Assembly (NCBI GenBank): GCA_018402455.1
Contig: JAGYIG010000010.1
Span: 1 to 64,000 of the forward strand
DNA length: 64,000 nt
Direction: 5' to 3'
DNA from: Opitutaceae bacterium
GTDB lineage: Bacteria > Verrucomicrobiota > Verrucomicrobiia > Opitutales > Opitutaceae
Below the pieces are notes generated by a model, which was not told the origin of the DNA, made no database searches, and saw only the letters and a program-made list of their open reading frames with translations. Of this stretch, positions 53,403-61,992 are shown in pieces; position 1 is the stretch's first letter, and each line of letters opens with the position of its first letter. The position numbers were made by a program, and so were the translations under genes.

Positions 53403-54841
53403 GGCCCTCGGCTTCCGTTCTGGTCAGCCTGCTGGCGGTGGGATGGGCTGGCTCGCTGAGCGGCGCTGAGCCGATCGCGCTCGGCGATCGCCGTGAGCTC
53501 TTTGTCGACCACGCCCTGATCGCATCGATGGACAACGTGGGACTGCGTTTGCAGGAGCCCCGCCGGGCGGGGACCGCGTTGACGTTTGATCGGCCGTGGG
53601 AAGGCGTGTTCTCCGCCTACGCGACCATCCTCAACGATGACGGTCTTTATCGGATGTATTACCGGGGCCTGCCCAGCACCGCTCCGGGCACGATTGCGCG
53701 CACCGCCTACGCGGAATCCCGGGACGGGATCACGTGGGTCAAGCCGAGTCTGGGGCTCTACGAGTGGGAGGGGTCCACCGACAACAACATCGTGTTCGCG
53801 GAGACGAACTCCTTTTCCCGCAACTTCAGTCCGTTCATCGACGATCGTCCGGGCGTTCCGGCGGCGGAGCGGTTCAAGGCGATTGCGGGGGTCGAGACCA
53901 AAGGGCTGGCGGCGTTTGTTTCGGCCGATGGACTGAATTGGAAACCCTGGGGCCCGGAGTATATTTTCACCGCCGGCATGTTCGATTCCCACAACGTCGT
54001 CTTTTGGTCGGAGCACGAGCAGGCCTATGTGTGTTACTTTCGCACGTGGACGGGCGAAGGGTTTGAAGGCTACCGCACCATCAGTCGCACGACGTCGCCG
54101 GACTTGCTGAATTGGACGCCTCCCGGGGCGATGGATTTCGGTCCCACCCCGATGGAGCATCTCTATACCAACGGCACGCAGCCGTATTTTCGCGCACCCC
54201 ATATTTACGTCGCCCTGGCCAAGCGCTTCTTTCCCGAGAAGGCGGCCTTCGCACCGGAAAAAGCAATGCCCATGGTGGTCAGCAAAACTCACGGCGATTC
54301 GTCGAGTGATGCGATTTTTATGAGTTCCCGAGGGGGTGATCGCTACGATCGGACGTTTATGGAGGCGTTCGTGCGCCCCGGCCCGGCGGATGAAGATTGG
54401 GTGGCGCGCGACAACACTCCGGCGCTGGGCCTCGTGCCGGCCGCGAATGGCCGGGAAATGTATTTTTACCGCATGTCGCACTACGGTCAGCCGACGGCGC
54501 ACCTGACGCGGCACGTGCTGCGACTGGATGGATTTGTGGCGGTCAATGCGCCGTATGCCGGTGGGCAGCTCATCACCAAGCCGGTCACGTTCTCCGGCGA
54601 AGAGTTGGTCCTCAACTATCAAAGCTCAGCGGCGGGTTCGGTGCAGGTGGAGCTGCAGGATGAAGCTGGTCACCCCTTGCCCGGCTTCGAAGCCGAAGCC
54701 TGTGACCTCATCTTCGGCGACGAGATCGACCGGGTGGTGCGTTGGGGCGGGGAGGCGGACCTAAGCAAATGGGTCGGCAAGGCCGTGCGCCTGCGCTTCG
54801 TGCTGGTGGACGCCGACCTCTACTCCTTTCAGTTTCGCTAG
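53399..54841 (+). CDS. Exported glycosidase-like beta-propeller protein
   Basis: A 480-aa protein with a signal peptide (VLVSLLAVGWAGSLSGA) followed by a probable five-bladed propeller: LGDRRELFVDHALI, GLYRMYYRG, AYAESRDGITWVKPSLG, NIVF, MFDSHNVVFWSEHEQAYVCY. This pattern matches GH32/GH43-like propellers common in planctomycetes and Verrucomicrobia. A C-terminal beta domain (QSSAAGSVQVELQDEAG) resembles the GH32 C-module. Catalytic acid residues cannot be fixed from sequence alone. The ATG overlaps the preceding stop. Confidence 0.7.
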   Translation: MRPSASVLVSLLAVGWAGSLSGAEPIALGDRRELFVDHALIASMDNVGLRLQEPRRAGTALTFDRPWEGVFSAYATILNDDGLYRMYYRGLPSTAPGTIARTAYAESRDGITWVKPSLGLYEWEGSTDNNIVFAETNSFSRNFSPFIDDRPGVPAAERFKAIAGVETKGLAAFVSADGLNWKPWGPEYIFTAGMFDSHNVVFWSEHEQAYVCYFRTWTGEGFEGYRTISRTTSPDLLNWTPPGAMDFGPTPMEHLYTNGTQPYFRAPHIYVALAKRFFPEKAAFAPEKAMPMVVSKTHGDSSSDAIFMSSRGGDRYDRTFMEAFVRPGPADEDWVARDNTPALGLVPAANGREMYFYRMSHYGQPTAHLTRHVLRLDGFVAVNAPYAGGQLITKPVTFSGEELVLNYQSSAAGSVQVELQDEAGHPLPGFEAEACDLIFGDEIDRVVRWGGEADLSKWVGKAVRLRFVLVDADLYSFQFR

Positions 54842-54849
54842 CAACCGGG

Positions 54850-54878
54850 GGCTCGACGCAAGGTCGAGCCCTACCTTG
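54850..54878 (+). repeat. Dispersed palindromic element, divergent copy
   Basis: GGCTCGAC (54850-54857) pairs with GTCGAGCC (54863-54870), then CTACCTTG. Shares the hairpin-plus-CTACC plan but not the arm sequence of the other copies. It and the copy at 54926 occupy the 321-base gap between the glycosidase-like and dehydrogenase genes. Confidence 0.6.
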
Positions 54879-54925
54879 TTTTGGTGGTCCAACGGGCTGG
54901 GGGGCCGAGGACGTGCACGATATGC

Positions 54926-54970
54926 CATCAGCCTGAAACGGAGGTCGCGGCGCGATGCGCCCTACCTTGA
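54926..54970 (+). repeat. Dispersed palindromic element, divergent copy
   Basis: CATCAGCCTGAAACGG matches the leader of the copy at 50877. The hairpin arms have diverged (GGTCGCGGCGCGATGCGCC), and the tail CCTACCTTGA is conserved. Confidence 0.6.
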
Positions 54971-55075
54971 TTTCATCCAGCCGACCGTAAATTCCTCAGC
55001 ACGCCTTGGCCTGCCCGGTTTTTTGCCCTTGTGAATCGGAGCCTCCTCGTCAGAGTTTTAATGCGCTGTCCGGCT

Positions 55076-55112
55076 CTGTGATCATTTTGTTATTAATTTT
55101 ATAATAATGACT
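55076..55112 (+). promoter_or_regulatory. AT-rich upstream region of the dehydrogenase with a TATAAT box
   Basis: A consensus TATAAT at 55100-55105 stands in an unusually AT-rich stretch (55078-55130) 58 bases before the dehydrogenase ATG. The -35 position (about 55077-55082) is not a good match, so an activator may be needed. Confidence 0.35.
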
Positions 55113-55162
55113 TATAGAATTTATAAACTCTGTTTCAGCCTCATCCCGAGGCGGGTTATCGG

Positions 55163-56173
55163 ATGAAAACTCAGGCGGTATTGTTCACTGGGCCCGGTCA
55201 GGTTGCGGTTGAGGAAGTGGTGTTGCCCCCGCTGCACGAGGACGAGGTGTTGATCGAAACCCACTACACTTGCATCAGCCCCGGCACCGATCTCCGGGTT
55301 TTGCGGGGCGATGACCGGAACAACCAAGGGTGGCCGTTTATCTCCGGCTACTCCAATGCCGGCCGAGTCATCGAAGTGGGGGGCGCGGTGCGGACCCTGC
55401 AGGTGGGTGACCGGGTTTTTTCCACCGGTTCCCAGCGGTGCAGCTCTCATCGGCTCACTTGGGGCGCAAACCTCGCTCATGTCGTGGTGCGGGAGAATTC
55501 CGTTTTCCCGGTCCCGGAGGGAGTCTCCTTGCGGGACGCAAGTCTGGCCAAAATAGGTGCGATTGCCTTCCATGGTATGACCCGGTCCGATCCTCGAGGG
55601 AACGAGACGGTAGCCGTGATCGGACTCGGTCCGATTGGTTTGCTCTCCGCCATTTTTCATGCGCAGAGCGGAGCCCAGGTCGTCGCCACGGATCTGGCGG
55701 AGGACCGTCTGGTGTTGGGTCGCAGCTTTGGCATCAACTGTGTGGTCGCGAAAACGAGTCTGGCGGAGTCATTCGCGGGTCACCTGCCGACCGGAGCGGA
55801 CGTGGTTGTTGATTCCACCGGTGCGCCCCCGGTGTTGAATCAGGCGTTGAAGCTCGCCCGCGATTTACCTTGGGATGACTCGTGGCAACAAGGCAGCAGG
55901 GTGTTGGTGCAGGGGAGTCTGGCGGGAGAATTGGCGTTCAATTACGCGGATGCCTTTGAACGCGAAATCAACCTGATCGTTTCACGGGATCAGCAACCTC
56001 GCGACATCACCGCGGTCCTGGAATTCATGGCAACCTCGAGTTTGGATTTGGGCCGTATCATCACGGGGGTCATGCCTTATCAACAAGCGCCGGAGGCGTT
56101 CGAAAAACTGCAGCAACGCGATGCGCGGATCCAGACCCTGGCGTTGAGCTGGAGGGCAACCGAATCGAGCTGA
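55163..56173 (+). CDS. Medium-chain (zinc-type) dehydrogenase
   Basis: A 336-aa MDR-family alcohol/polyol dehydrogenase. The substrate domain has CISPGTDLRVLRGD and GYSNAGRVIEVG; the expected catalytic-zinc Cys/His/Glu set is not complete (Ser replaces the first Cys at CISPG? and there is no GHE motif), so it may be zinc-independent or use a different ligand set. The cofactor domain has VIGLGPIGLLSAIF with GxGxxG. Probably oxidises a sugar alcohol or uronate-derived intermediate of the locus. A 3'-terminal copy of this gene lies decayed at 58561-58700. Confidence 0.85.
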   Translation: MKTQAVLFTGPGQVAVEEVVLPPLHEDEVLIETHYTCISPGTDLRVLRGDDRNNQGWPFISGYSNAGRVIEVGGAVRTLQVGDRVFSTGSQRCSSHRLTWGANLAHVVVRENSVFPVPEGVSLRDASLAKIGAIAFHGMTRSDPRGNETVAVIGLGPIGLLSAIFHAQSGAQVVATDLAEDRLVLGRSFGINCVVAKTSLAESFAGHLPTGADVVVDSTGAPPVLNQALKLARDLPWDDSWQQGSRVLVQGSLAGELAFNYADAFEREINLIVSRDQQPRDITAVLEFMATSSLDLGRIITGVMPYQQAPEAFEKLQQRDARIQTLALSWRATESS

Positions 56174-56308
56174 ACCGGGACGAACCGGGAACAGCTAAAG
56201 GGACCGTTCCTCAGAGCTGTTTGGGCAACGTCCCCTGACGGAATGAGCCCGTTTGCCCCCCCTCGGCGTTGGCGATACGTCTCGGCGCGCGCCCGCGGGA
56301 AGGTGGAT

Positions 56309-58249
56309 TCAGGGACGAAAATCGTTCCGGATGACTTCAAATTCGGGGATGGGACCACGGTCATGAACCTGCAGTTTGATGCGTGAGCCCTGTTTAAGGT
56401 AATTGATTTCCCAGCGGGAGGCGTCGAAAGAAACGGCGGCTACGGGATCGGCTTCATCCGGGCGAAGCGGAGTGGCCACGGTGATGAGCAGGGCCTCTTG
56501 CGCGGATTGATCCGACGTGGTTTCCGCAAAGTGATACTCCTTTTCGATGGCCGGGAAGTCTAACCGACCACTGCGGGTCGACCATCCCGGCGGGCCGGCG
56601 ACCTGCAGATGCAGGCGCGCGTTAGGTCGGTGGATCGTGAAGCGGTTGGCGTCCTCGACGTGGATACTTCCGTTCTGGTCCTTGCTCTCCAAGTGCCACC
56701 GGGCACTGATCACGGACGGATCGGATGTCTTGGTCACTTTGTCGATCACGATCAGGCAGGGCGCGGTGGGGAAGAGGATCACGCTTCGGGTCACCGACCG
56801 GACATCGGGCGTGATCAGCGCATAGGCCGGGGTAGCATCGCTGGTCCAGAAGACGTGACCGGACCGCTCACCGCGGCGAACAATCTTGGCCGACGATCGA
56901 GAGGCATTCACGCCCTCGCGACCGTCATGATACTCGATGCCTTGGCCGTCGATCAGGATCATATTGTGCCCTTGGGCGGTGCGCATGACCCACTCCGGAG
57001 TGCGGCCGTCGTAGGTCAGCGGAACGGTATCGGCGAGCAGGATCTCCCCGTAGGCCTTCAGCATGATCGAATTGCGATCGGCATGTTCGTGGTTCATCGG
57101 CGCGCCGCTGCGCATGGCGAGGACAAGGTCATCGACTTCATAGCCGGTCCGGTAGATGACCCAGTCGAGTTCGGTTTCGACAAAGTTGTTGCCGTCAGTC
57201 GGCGGAGCCGGGCGCACACTGGGATCGTAGTAGAGGAACGAACTCCAGTAGTGATTGGCGTAATTGAGGCCGAGGTGTTGCGCCTGACTGTCCCGGGTCT
57301 CGTGGGCAATCCAGAAGGCGGCGAAGGATTCCAAGCTGGGTCCGGCATCGCCGAAACTGATGCTACCGTGGCGTTCAAGGTGGTTGGGTAGATACATGGC
57401 CAGCACGAAGTCGATCAACCCGGTGAAGTTTGCGGTATCAAAGAAGTCGATGCCCCGCTTACGCTTCACCACCTCCATGGCCATGATCTGGTATTTGAGC
57501 GCGTAGTTGATGTAGGACACGGCTTCGTCGTAGCTGCCGTCGTCTTGGATCAGGGAATTGAAGAAGGGGATGCTCTCGAGGAGAATGGCTTCCCATTCCG
57601 CCGAGCGCTCATCGTTATCACCGATGACGAAAAGGCCTAGGGCCAGTCCTCCGTTCACGACCGCCCGGAAATTGTTATGACCCAGAATGTGGGGAAATCG
57701 GCTGAAGTCCTGAACCACCCCCATGAAGGGGCTACCGGGCACAAATTCCCAGCCCAGCACCTCGTCGGGATGCTTCATTCCATAGAGGCCGTGATACATC
57801 GGCTGGCAACCTTTGTTGGCCAGCGCATCGAGAACCTCCGCCCGGTCGGCGGGACTGAGATGAGGATAGAGCCAGTCGTAGGCCAGGGCCACGGAGGCGG
57901 TCTTGGCGGCGGTCCGCAGGAATCCCACCGGAGTGCCGTCGCGGTCTTGCCAATGGTGCCATCGGTCGAGGCGAACCGTCTCCATCAGGTATTTCAGAGC
58001 GTTTTGGGCCCGCTCCTCCTCCCCGTCGATTACATAGATAAAGGCTTCCCGCAGGAAGTCCTTGTCCGCGTGAATATCCTTATCGCGCAACTCGCGCCAA
58101 TACGCCCGCAGGGCGGGGTCTTCGGTATTGGCTCGAATCCGGGGTAGGTCTGCCTCCGAAAACAAGAGGTCGTTGGGGAACGCCAACGCCGCTGGGGTGA
58201 GACAAAGGGTGACCATGAGTGCGCTCCACGCGCTCCGGTTAATTTTCAT
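56309..58249 (-). CDS. Exported heparinase II/III- or alginate-lyase-type polysaccharide lyase
   Basis: A 646-aa protein. From ATG 58249 a signal peptide (SALMVTLCLTPAALA) precedes an alpha/alpha-toroid domain (about 30-350; YDEAVSYINYALKYQ, with the Tyr typical of the active site) and an antiparallel beta-sheet domain beginning GAPMNHEHADRNSIMLKAYG, where a conserved His/Asn set acts. Uronate polysaccharides such as alginate, heparin or ulvan-like glycans are likely targets; the exact PL family is not settled. Neighbouring sulfatase and oxidoreductases support degradation of a sulfated or uronic-acid polysaccharide. An alternative start at 58279 lacks a proper signal. Confidence 0.85.
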   Translation of the reverse strand: MKINRSAWSALMVTLCLTPAALAFPNDLLFSEADLPRIRANTEDPALRAYWRELRDKDIHADKDFLREAFIYVIDGEEERAQNALKYLMETVRLDRWHHWQDRDGTPVGFLRTAAKTASVALAYDWLYPHLSPADRAEVLDALANKGCQPMYHGLYGMKHPDEVLGWEFVPGSPFMGVVQDFSRFPHILGHNNFRAVVNGGLALGLFVIGDNDERSAEWEAILLESIPFFNSLIQDDGSYDEAVSYINYALKYQIMAMEVVKRKRGIDFFDTANFTGLIDFVLAMYLPNHLERHGSISFGDAGPSLESFAAFWIAHETRDSQAQHLGLNYANHYWSSFLYYDPSVRPAPPTDGNNFVETELDWVIYRTGYEVDDLVLAMRSGAPMNHEHADRNSIMLKAYGEILLADTVPLTYDGRTPEWVMRTAQGHNMILIDGQGIEYHDGREGVNASRSSAKIVRRGERSGHVFWTSDATPAYALITPDVRSVTRSVILFPTAPCLIVIDKVTKTSDPSVISARWHLESKDQNGSIHVEDANRFTIHRPNARLHLQVAGPPGWSTRSGRLDFPAIEKEYHFAETTSDQSAQEALLITVATPLRPDEADPVAAVSFDASRWEINYLKQGSRIKLQVHDRGPIPEFEVIRNDFRP

Positions 58250-58560
58250 TTTAATGATTCCAAGGGGTGAGGGTTTCACGCCGGTAGGATCGATAAATCG
58301 CCCACTGTTTGGCGGCTAACCCAGGTTAACTGACGGGAAATTTCCAACCGGGCCGTCCGACGGAGGAAGGGGACGGTTTCGGTGGTTGAGAGGACACTGC
58401 CGGGAAAAAAGAGCGGGCCAAGCAAAAGCCGAAGATTATGCCCGAAAGTGGAGCCGGTAGTTCGTTCCAGCCGGCTGAAGAACGGTCTGGCGCGGAGGAG
58501 TCCCTTAAGGAGGCGGGGGGAAAAGGATCCGCGATTTCGATGCCCGCCCAACGGGCCGGT

Positions 58561-58700
58561 GGGCCGGATCATCACGGGGTCATGCCTTCTCCATAGGCGC
58601 CGGAGGCGTTCGGAAAACGGTAGCAGCGCGATGCGCGAATCCAGACTCTGGCGTTGAGCTGGAGGGCGGCGGCCTCGAACTGAACCGGGACGAACCGGCG
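58561..58700 (+). pseudogene. Decayed copy of the dehydrogenase 3' end
   Basis: Bases 58561-58700 match 56050-56190 over the last ~41 codons of the dehydrogenase gene and the first ~17 bases after its stop, with scattered substitutions and small indels that break the frame. The 667-base gap 58250-58915 between the lyase and the next gene otherwise holds no frame with coding character. So the fragment is a relic of a duplication or of a rearranged second dehydrogenase gene. Confidence 0.75.
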
Positions 58701-58915
58701 CGGCGGGGCCGGGGAAACCAAGAGGGGTTTTGCCGAAACGTCGCCATCGCCCGAGGGTTTCAGATTGATTCCGGTGATGAGTTGAAAAACAGTCCCCGGC
58801 GCTGGGCCTGATCATCGGCTTCCTCGTTTTCAAACCGAGATCGCCGAGGATCAGCGCCACCTGCCAGCCCCTGGATTTCTTCGCCCCATTGGGGGAAGTC
58901 GCGCCCATCAATTTC

Positions 58916-61192
58916 ATGAGCACAACCCTACACGATTCTCTCCGCACCCTTCGACGCATCGTCATCCCTCGCGGCGGTGCCACCGTGAACCGGACCGTGG
59001 CCGAAGAGCTGCGGGCCCGCTATGCCCCGGAGGCAACCATCGAAGAAAGCGTCGAGGTTACGGCCACGGCCGGGGCCCAGACCTTGGCCATCGGCATCGC
59101 GGGCGAGCCCGGAGTGGTCGTCCCCGAGAATACGACTGAACGCGCAGGGTGGATCGCCTGCACCTGCAATTCCGCAGGCGCCTCGCTGATGGCCTCGCAG
59201 CGTCATCTGCTCTACGGACTCTTCAGCTTGGTGGCGGATGACTGGGGCGCCGCGCCGGTCGAGACCTTTGCCTCCGGGCGGATTCAGGAGCCGGCCTTCA
59301 AGAGCATTGTGGCCTTCGATGGACACTACGGCTTCTGGCGGCGTTTCACCCGGGGGTATGATCCGGAAGCGGCCATTCGCGAAACGGCCCGCATGGGGTG
59401 CGCCTGCATCGCCGTCAACGCCCTCCCCAACCCCAATGCCTACGAGCAGGGACCAAACGGCGAAATTTATTACCGCTTCTATCAATACCTGCCCGATATA
59501 GACCAGTTCGTAGACACGCGCCTCAATCGCGGAATCTATCCGCAGGAATACCTGCAGGCCAATTTGAACTTCCTCAAGGAGCAGGCCGCCTTGGCCGTGA
59601 AATATGGACTGACCCCGGGCATGCAGGTCGCCAATCCCCGGTCGGCGCCGGAGGCATTTTTTGAGAAATACCCCTACCTACGCGGCCCCCGCATCGACCA
59701 CACCTACCGCTCCTATCTACCGCGCTACACCATGACGCTGGGGCACCCATTGGTGCGCTGGCACTACGCCCAGCTCATGGAAACCCTGCTCCGCGAGATT
59801 CCGGACCTGGGGTTCATTTCCACTTTGATCAACGACAGCGGTTCCGGCTTCGAATACACGGAAAGCCTCTACGCCGGCCGCAACGGCGGCCCTTACATGG
59901 TGCGGGAGTGGCGTTCGCAGGAGGAAATCGCCCGGGCCGCCGCCAGCCTGATCATCCGCTATTACCAGTTGATGCGCGACACGGCCCGGAAGATCAATCC
60001 CGCCTTCCGTTTGTTGGTTGGGTTGAACAATGTGGAGGAGGAGAAACAGATTATCTACGACGGCTTGAGCGACGGGCTCGACCGGATGGAGCGCACCCAA
60101 CGCTACGACAGCGTCGAGGATCTCGCGGGGAATCAAGCATTGGAGGCGAGGGGGTCGCTCCGAGTCTCCTATGCGTCAGCCGAGGGCAACCCCTACATCC
60201 TCGGAATACCGAGCCCATGGCAGACCTACCGAGCGCTCGCGCGCGAACGCGATTTTGGCACCTCGAGTATGGAACTGGACTACGATCCCCCGTCCTTGGC
60301 TCCCTTCGACGTGAACCGTGCGGTCGTTCGTCATTTCCAGTTCGGATCCGATTCTGCCGTGGATGACATCATCCGTCGGCAAGCCGAGGATTGGGTGGGG
60401 CACGCGGATGCCGCCAGCCTCGTCGAGCTGTGGCAGCAGTGCGACCGCCTATCGGCCGAATCCCCCGTGTGGCCCCTCTACGGGAACCTGGGCTTCGCTT
60501 GGTATCGCTTCTGGGTTCGGCCCTTTGTGCCGAATATCGGAAAGATTCCGGTGAAGGACCGTTTTTACTACGAGGAATACATCCTCACCCACTTCAACAA
60601 CCCGCATAACGTCGATTTCAAGGCCGATGCGCTATGGGAGATCCACCCGGTGGCGGAGATGGAAGCCTTTCTCAAACGTTATGATGAAACGGTCCTGCCC
60701 GGGATCAAGCAGGCGCTGAACGACGCCGAGGCCCGATCGGAGCAACGGGACACCCCCCCTCCCGCAACCCGGGTCTTTGTTGATCTACGCGACCGCTTAC
60801 GGGCCTACCAGTGCTACAGCCGCACTCTGCGCAATGTCGCCAAATGGATCGTAAATGTCCACGGCTACCTCGGCACCAAGGACGACGGGGAGCGGGCCTG
60901 CTTCCGCGAGGGCGTGCGTGAAATGATGGCCAACGAAATGGCAAACACGCGTGAGCTCCTCGATCTATGGGAAACCTCGTCCGTCCACTTCATGCCGATC
61001 CACCACGATGGCGAATGGATGCATGACTACGGTCCAAACTTCGGGGACCTGCTCCGTCGCAAGCTGGAATTGATGGCCCAGTATCAGGACGATGAACCCT
61101 ATATCGATCCGAACTTCATGTGGAAAATGCCCGATCCTGACGATATTGAGTTGGCCCCCCACGTCCGCGAGGAAGAATACCTTGGCTATTAA
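58916..61192 (+). CDS. Large glycoside-hydrolase-like protein (GH67/GH20-type fold)
   Basis: A 758-aa protein from ATG 58916. Residues about 35-110 resemble the GH67N/GH20b domain (ATAGAQTLAIGIAG, then QRHLLYGLFSLVADDWG). A central region (about 120-560) looks like a (beta/alpha)8 barrel, with FISTLINDSGSGFEY where GH67/GH115 enzymes have acids. A C-terminal helical domain follows. No signal peptide is evident, so it may act in the cytoplasm on imported oligosaccharide. Family assignment is tentative; an alpha-glucuronidase or hexosaminidase-like activity would suit the locus. Confidence 0.7.
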   Translation: MSTTLHDSLRTLRRIVIPRGGATVNRTVAEELRARYAPEATIEESVEVTATAGAQTLAIGIAGEPGVVVPENTTERAGWIACTCNSAGASLMASQRHLLYGLFSLVADDWGAAPVETFASGRIQEPAFKSIVAFDGHYGFWRRFTRGYDPEAAIRETARMGCACIAVNALPNPNAYEQGPNGEIYYRFYQYLPDIDQFVDTRLNRGIYPQEYLQANLNFLKEQAALAVKYGLTPGMQVANPRSAPEAFFEKYPYLRGPRIDHTYRSYLPRYTMTLGHPLVRWHYAQLMETLLREIPDLGFISTLINDSGSGFEYTESLYAGRNGGPYMVREWRSQEEIARAAASLIIRYYQLMRDTARKINPAFRLLVGLNNVEEEKQIIYDGLSDGLDRMERTQRYDSVEDLAGNQALEARGSLRVSYASAEGNPYILGIPSPWQTYRALARERDFGTSSMELDYDPPSLAPFDVNRAVVRHFQFGSDSAVDDIIRRQAEDWVGHADAASLVELWQQCDRLSAESPVWPLYGNLGFAWYRFWVRPFVPNIGKIPVKDRFYYEEYILTHFNNPHNVDFKADALWEIHPVAEMEAFLKRYDETVLPGIKQALNDAEARSEQRDTPPPATRVFVDLRDRLRAYQCYSRTLRNVAKWIVNVHGYLGTKDDGERACFREGVREMMANEMANTRELLDLWETSSVHFMPIHHDGEWMHDYGPNFGDLLRRKLELMAQYQDDEPYIDPNFMWKMPDPDDIELAPHVREEEYLGY

Positions 61193-61279
61193 CCGGTCAG
61201 CACGGATCCCGAACGTGTCGGGGCCGATTGCATCCCGGCCCCTCGCGGTCCCACACTGCCCAATCCTGCTTTCGCGCTG

Positions 61280-61741
61280 ATGCACATCGAATTGAGACCG
61301 AAAGGCCCGTTGGGCCTCGTGATCGCCCTCGTGGTCGCCGGCGTGATCGGCTTCGTCGCGTGGAAAAAATCGGGATCGGGAGATCCCCTCGAACTGTTCA
61401 TGGCGGGACCGGCGGACATCGTCGATATCGACACCATGCGGGAGGCGCTCGAGGGTGATCTGCAGAACTTTCTCCGGCTTGAGTTGATCAAAGAAGCCGC
61501 CGCGCAGAATGCTTCCCAAGATCGATTCGATGCCTTGGCTGACCTCCAAATTACTGCGGTCACGGCCGATCCTCAGGGATACTACCGCCACCGGATGGAT
61601 TTTTATCAGGACCGCAAAGAGCGGTACGTTGATCTCGAGCTGCGGTTTCACGCGCCTTTCGGCGAGGAGCGCACCGCCACGGGTTCCGCGGTGCTTTCTC
61701 GTGCTGGCCACTGGACGCTGATGAGCGTGAGCCTGAAGTAG
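61280..61741 (+). CDS. Single-TM protein of unknown function
   Basis: A 153-aa protein with one N-terminal membrane anchor (LGLVIALVVAGVIGFVAW, about 11-28) and a periplasmic or cytoplasmic domain (about 40-153) of mixed alpha/beta with YRHRMDFYQDRKERYVDLELRFHAPF. No family recognised. It starts 87 bases after the GH-like gene. Confidence 0.75.
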   Translation: MHIELRPKGPLGLVIALVVAGVIGFVAWKKSGSGDPLELFMAGPADIVDIDTMREALEGDLQNFLRLELIKEAAAQNASQDRFDALADLQITAVTADPQGYYRHRMDFYQDRKERYVDLELRFHAPFGEERTATGSAVLSRAGHWTLMSVSLK

Positions 61742-61813
61742 TGCGCCTTGAAATCTCCGCTGCTTCGCCCGAGGAGATTTTCCCTCGATACTGCGGCGGA
61801 CCGGTCAAGTGGC

Positions 61814-61840
61814 GGGCGGCGTCAAGCGTCGCCCCTACCC
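61814..61840 (+). repeat. Dispersed palindromic element, copy
   Basis: GGGCGGCG-TCAAG-CGTCGCCC (one mismatch in the stem) followed by CTACCC, matching the inverted copy at 50804. It lies in the 251-base gap between two convergent genes, where no gene is seen. Confidence 0.65.
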
Positions 61841-61992
61841 ATGGCACCGTGGGTAGAACGTCGGCGCGCGCCGGGGTCAGCGACCCCGGCACCAGCAAAG
61901 ATGACCCTTTCGACGCGCTCAATCATGGGGCCGTCCGTCGGAGGACCGGGTTTTTGCCTTAAACTGCCATAGACGCATTTCACCCGCGCCGT

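Noticed and set aside
53078-54622. 514-codon minus-strand frame over the glycosidase-like gene
   Set aside because: Arg/His-rich antisense shadow of a gene that has a signal peptide and propeller motifs.
58250-58915. Additional protein-coding gene upstream of the GH-like gene
   Set aside because: Long frames here are Arg-rich without a start or motif; the only recognisable content is the dehydrogenase fragment.
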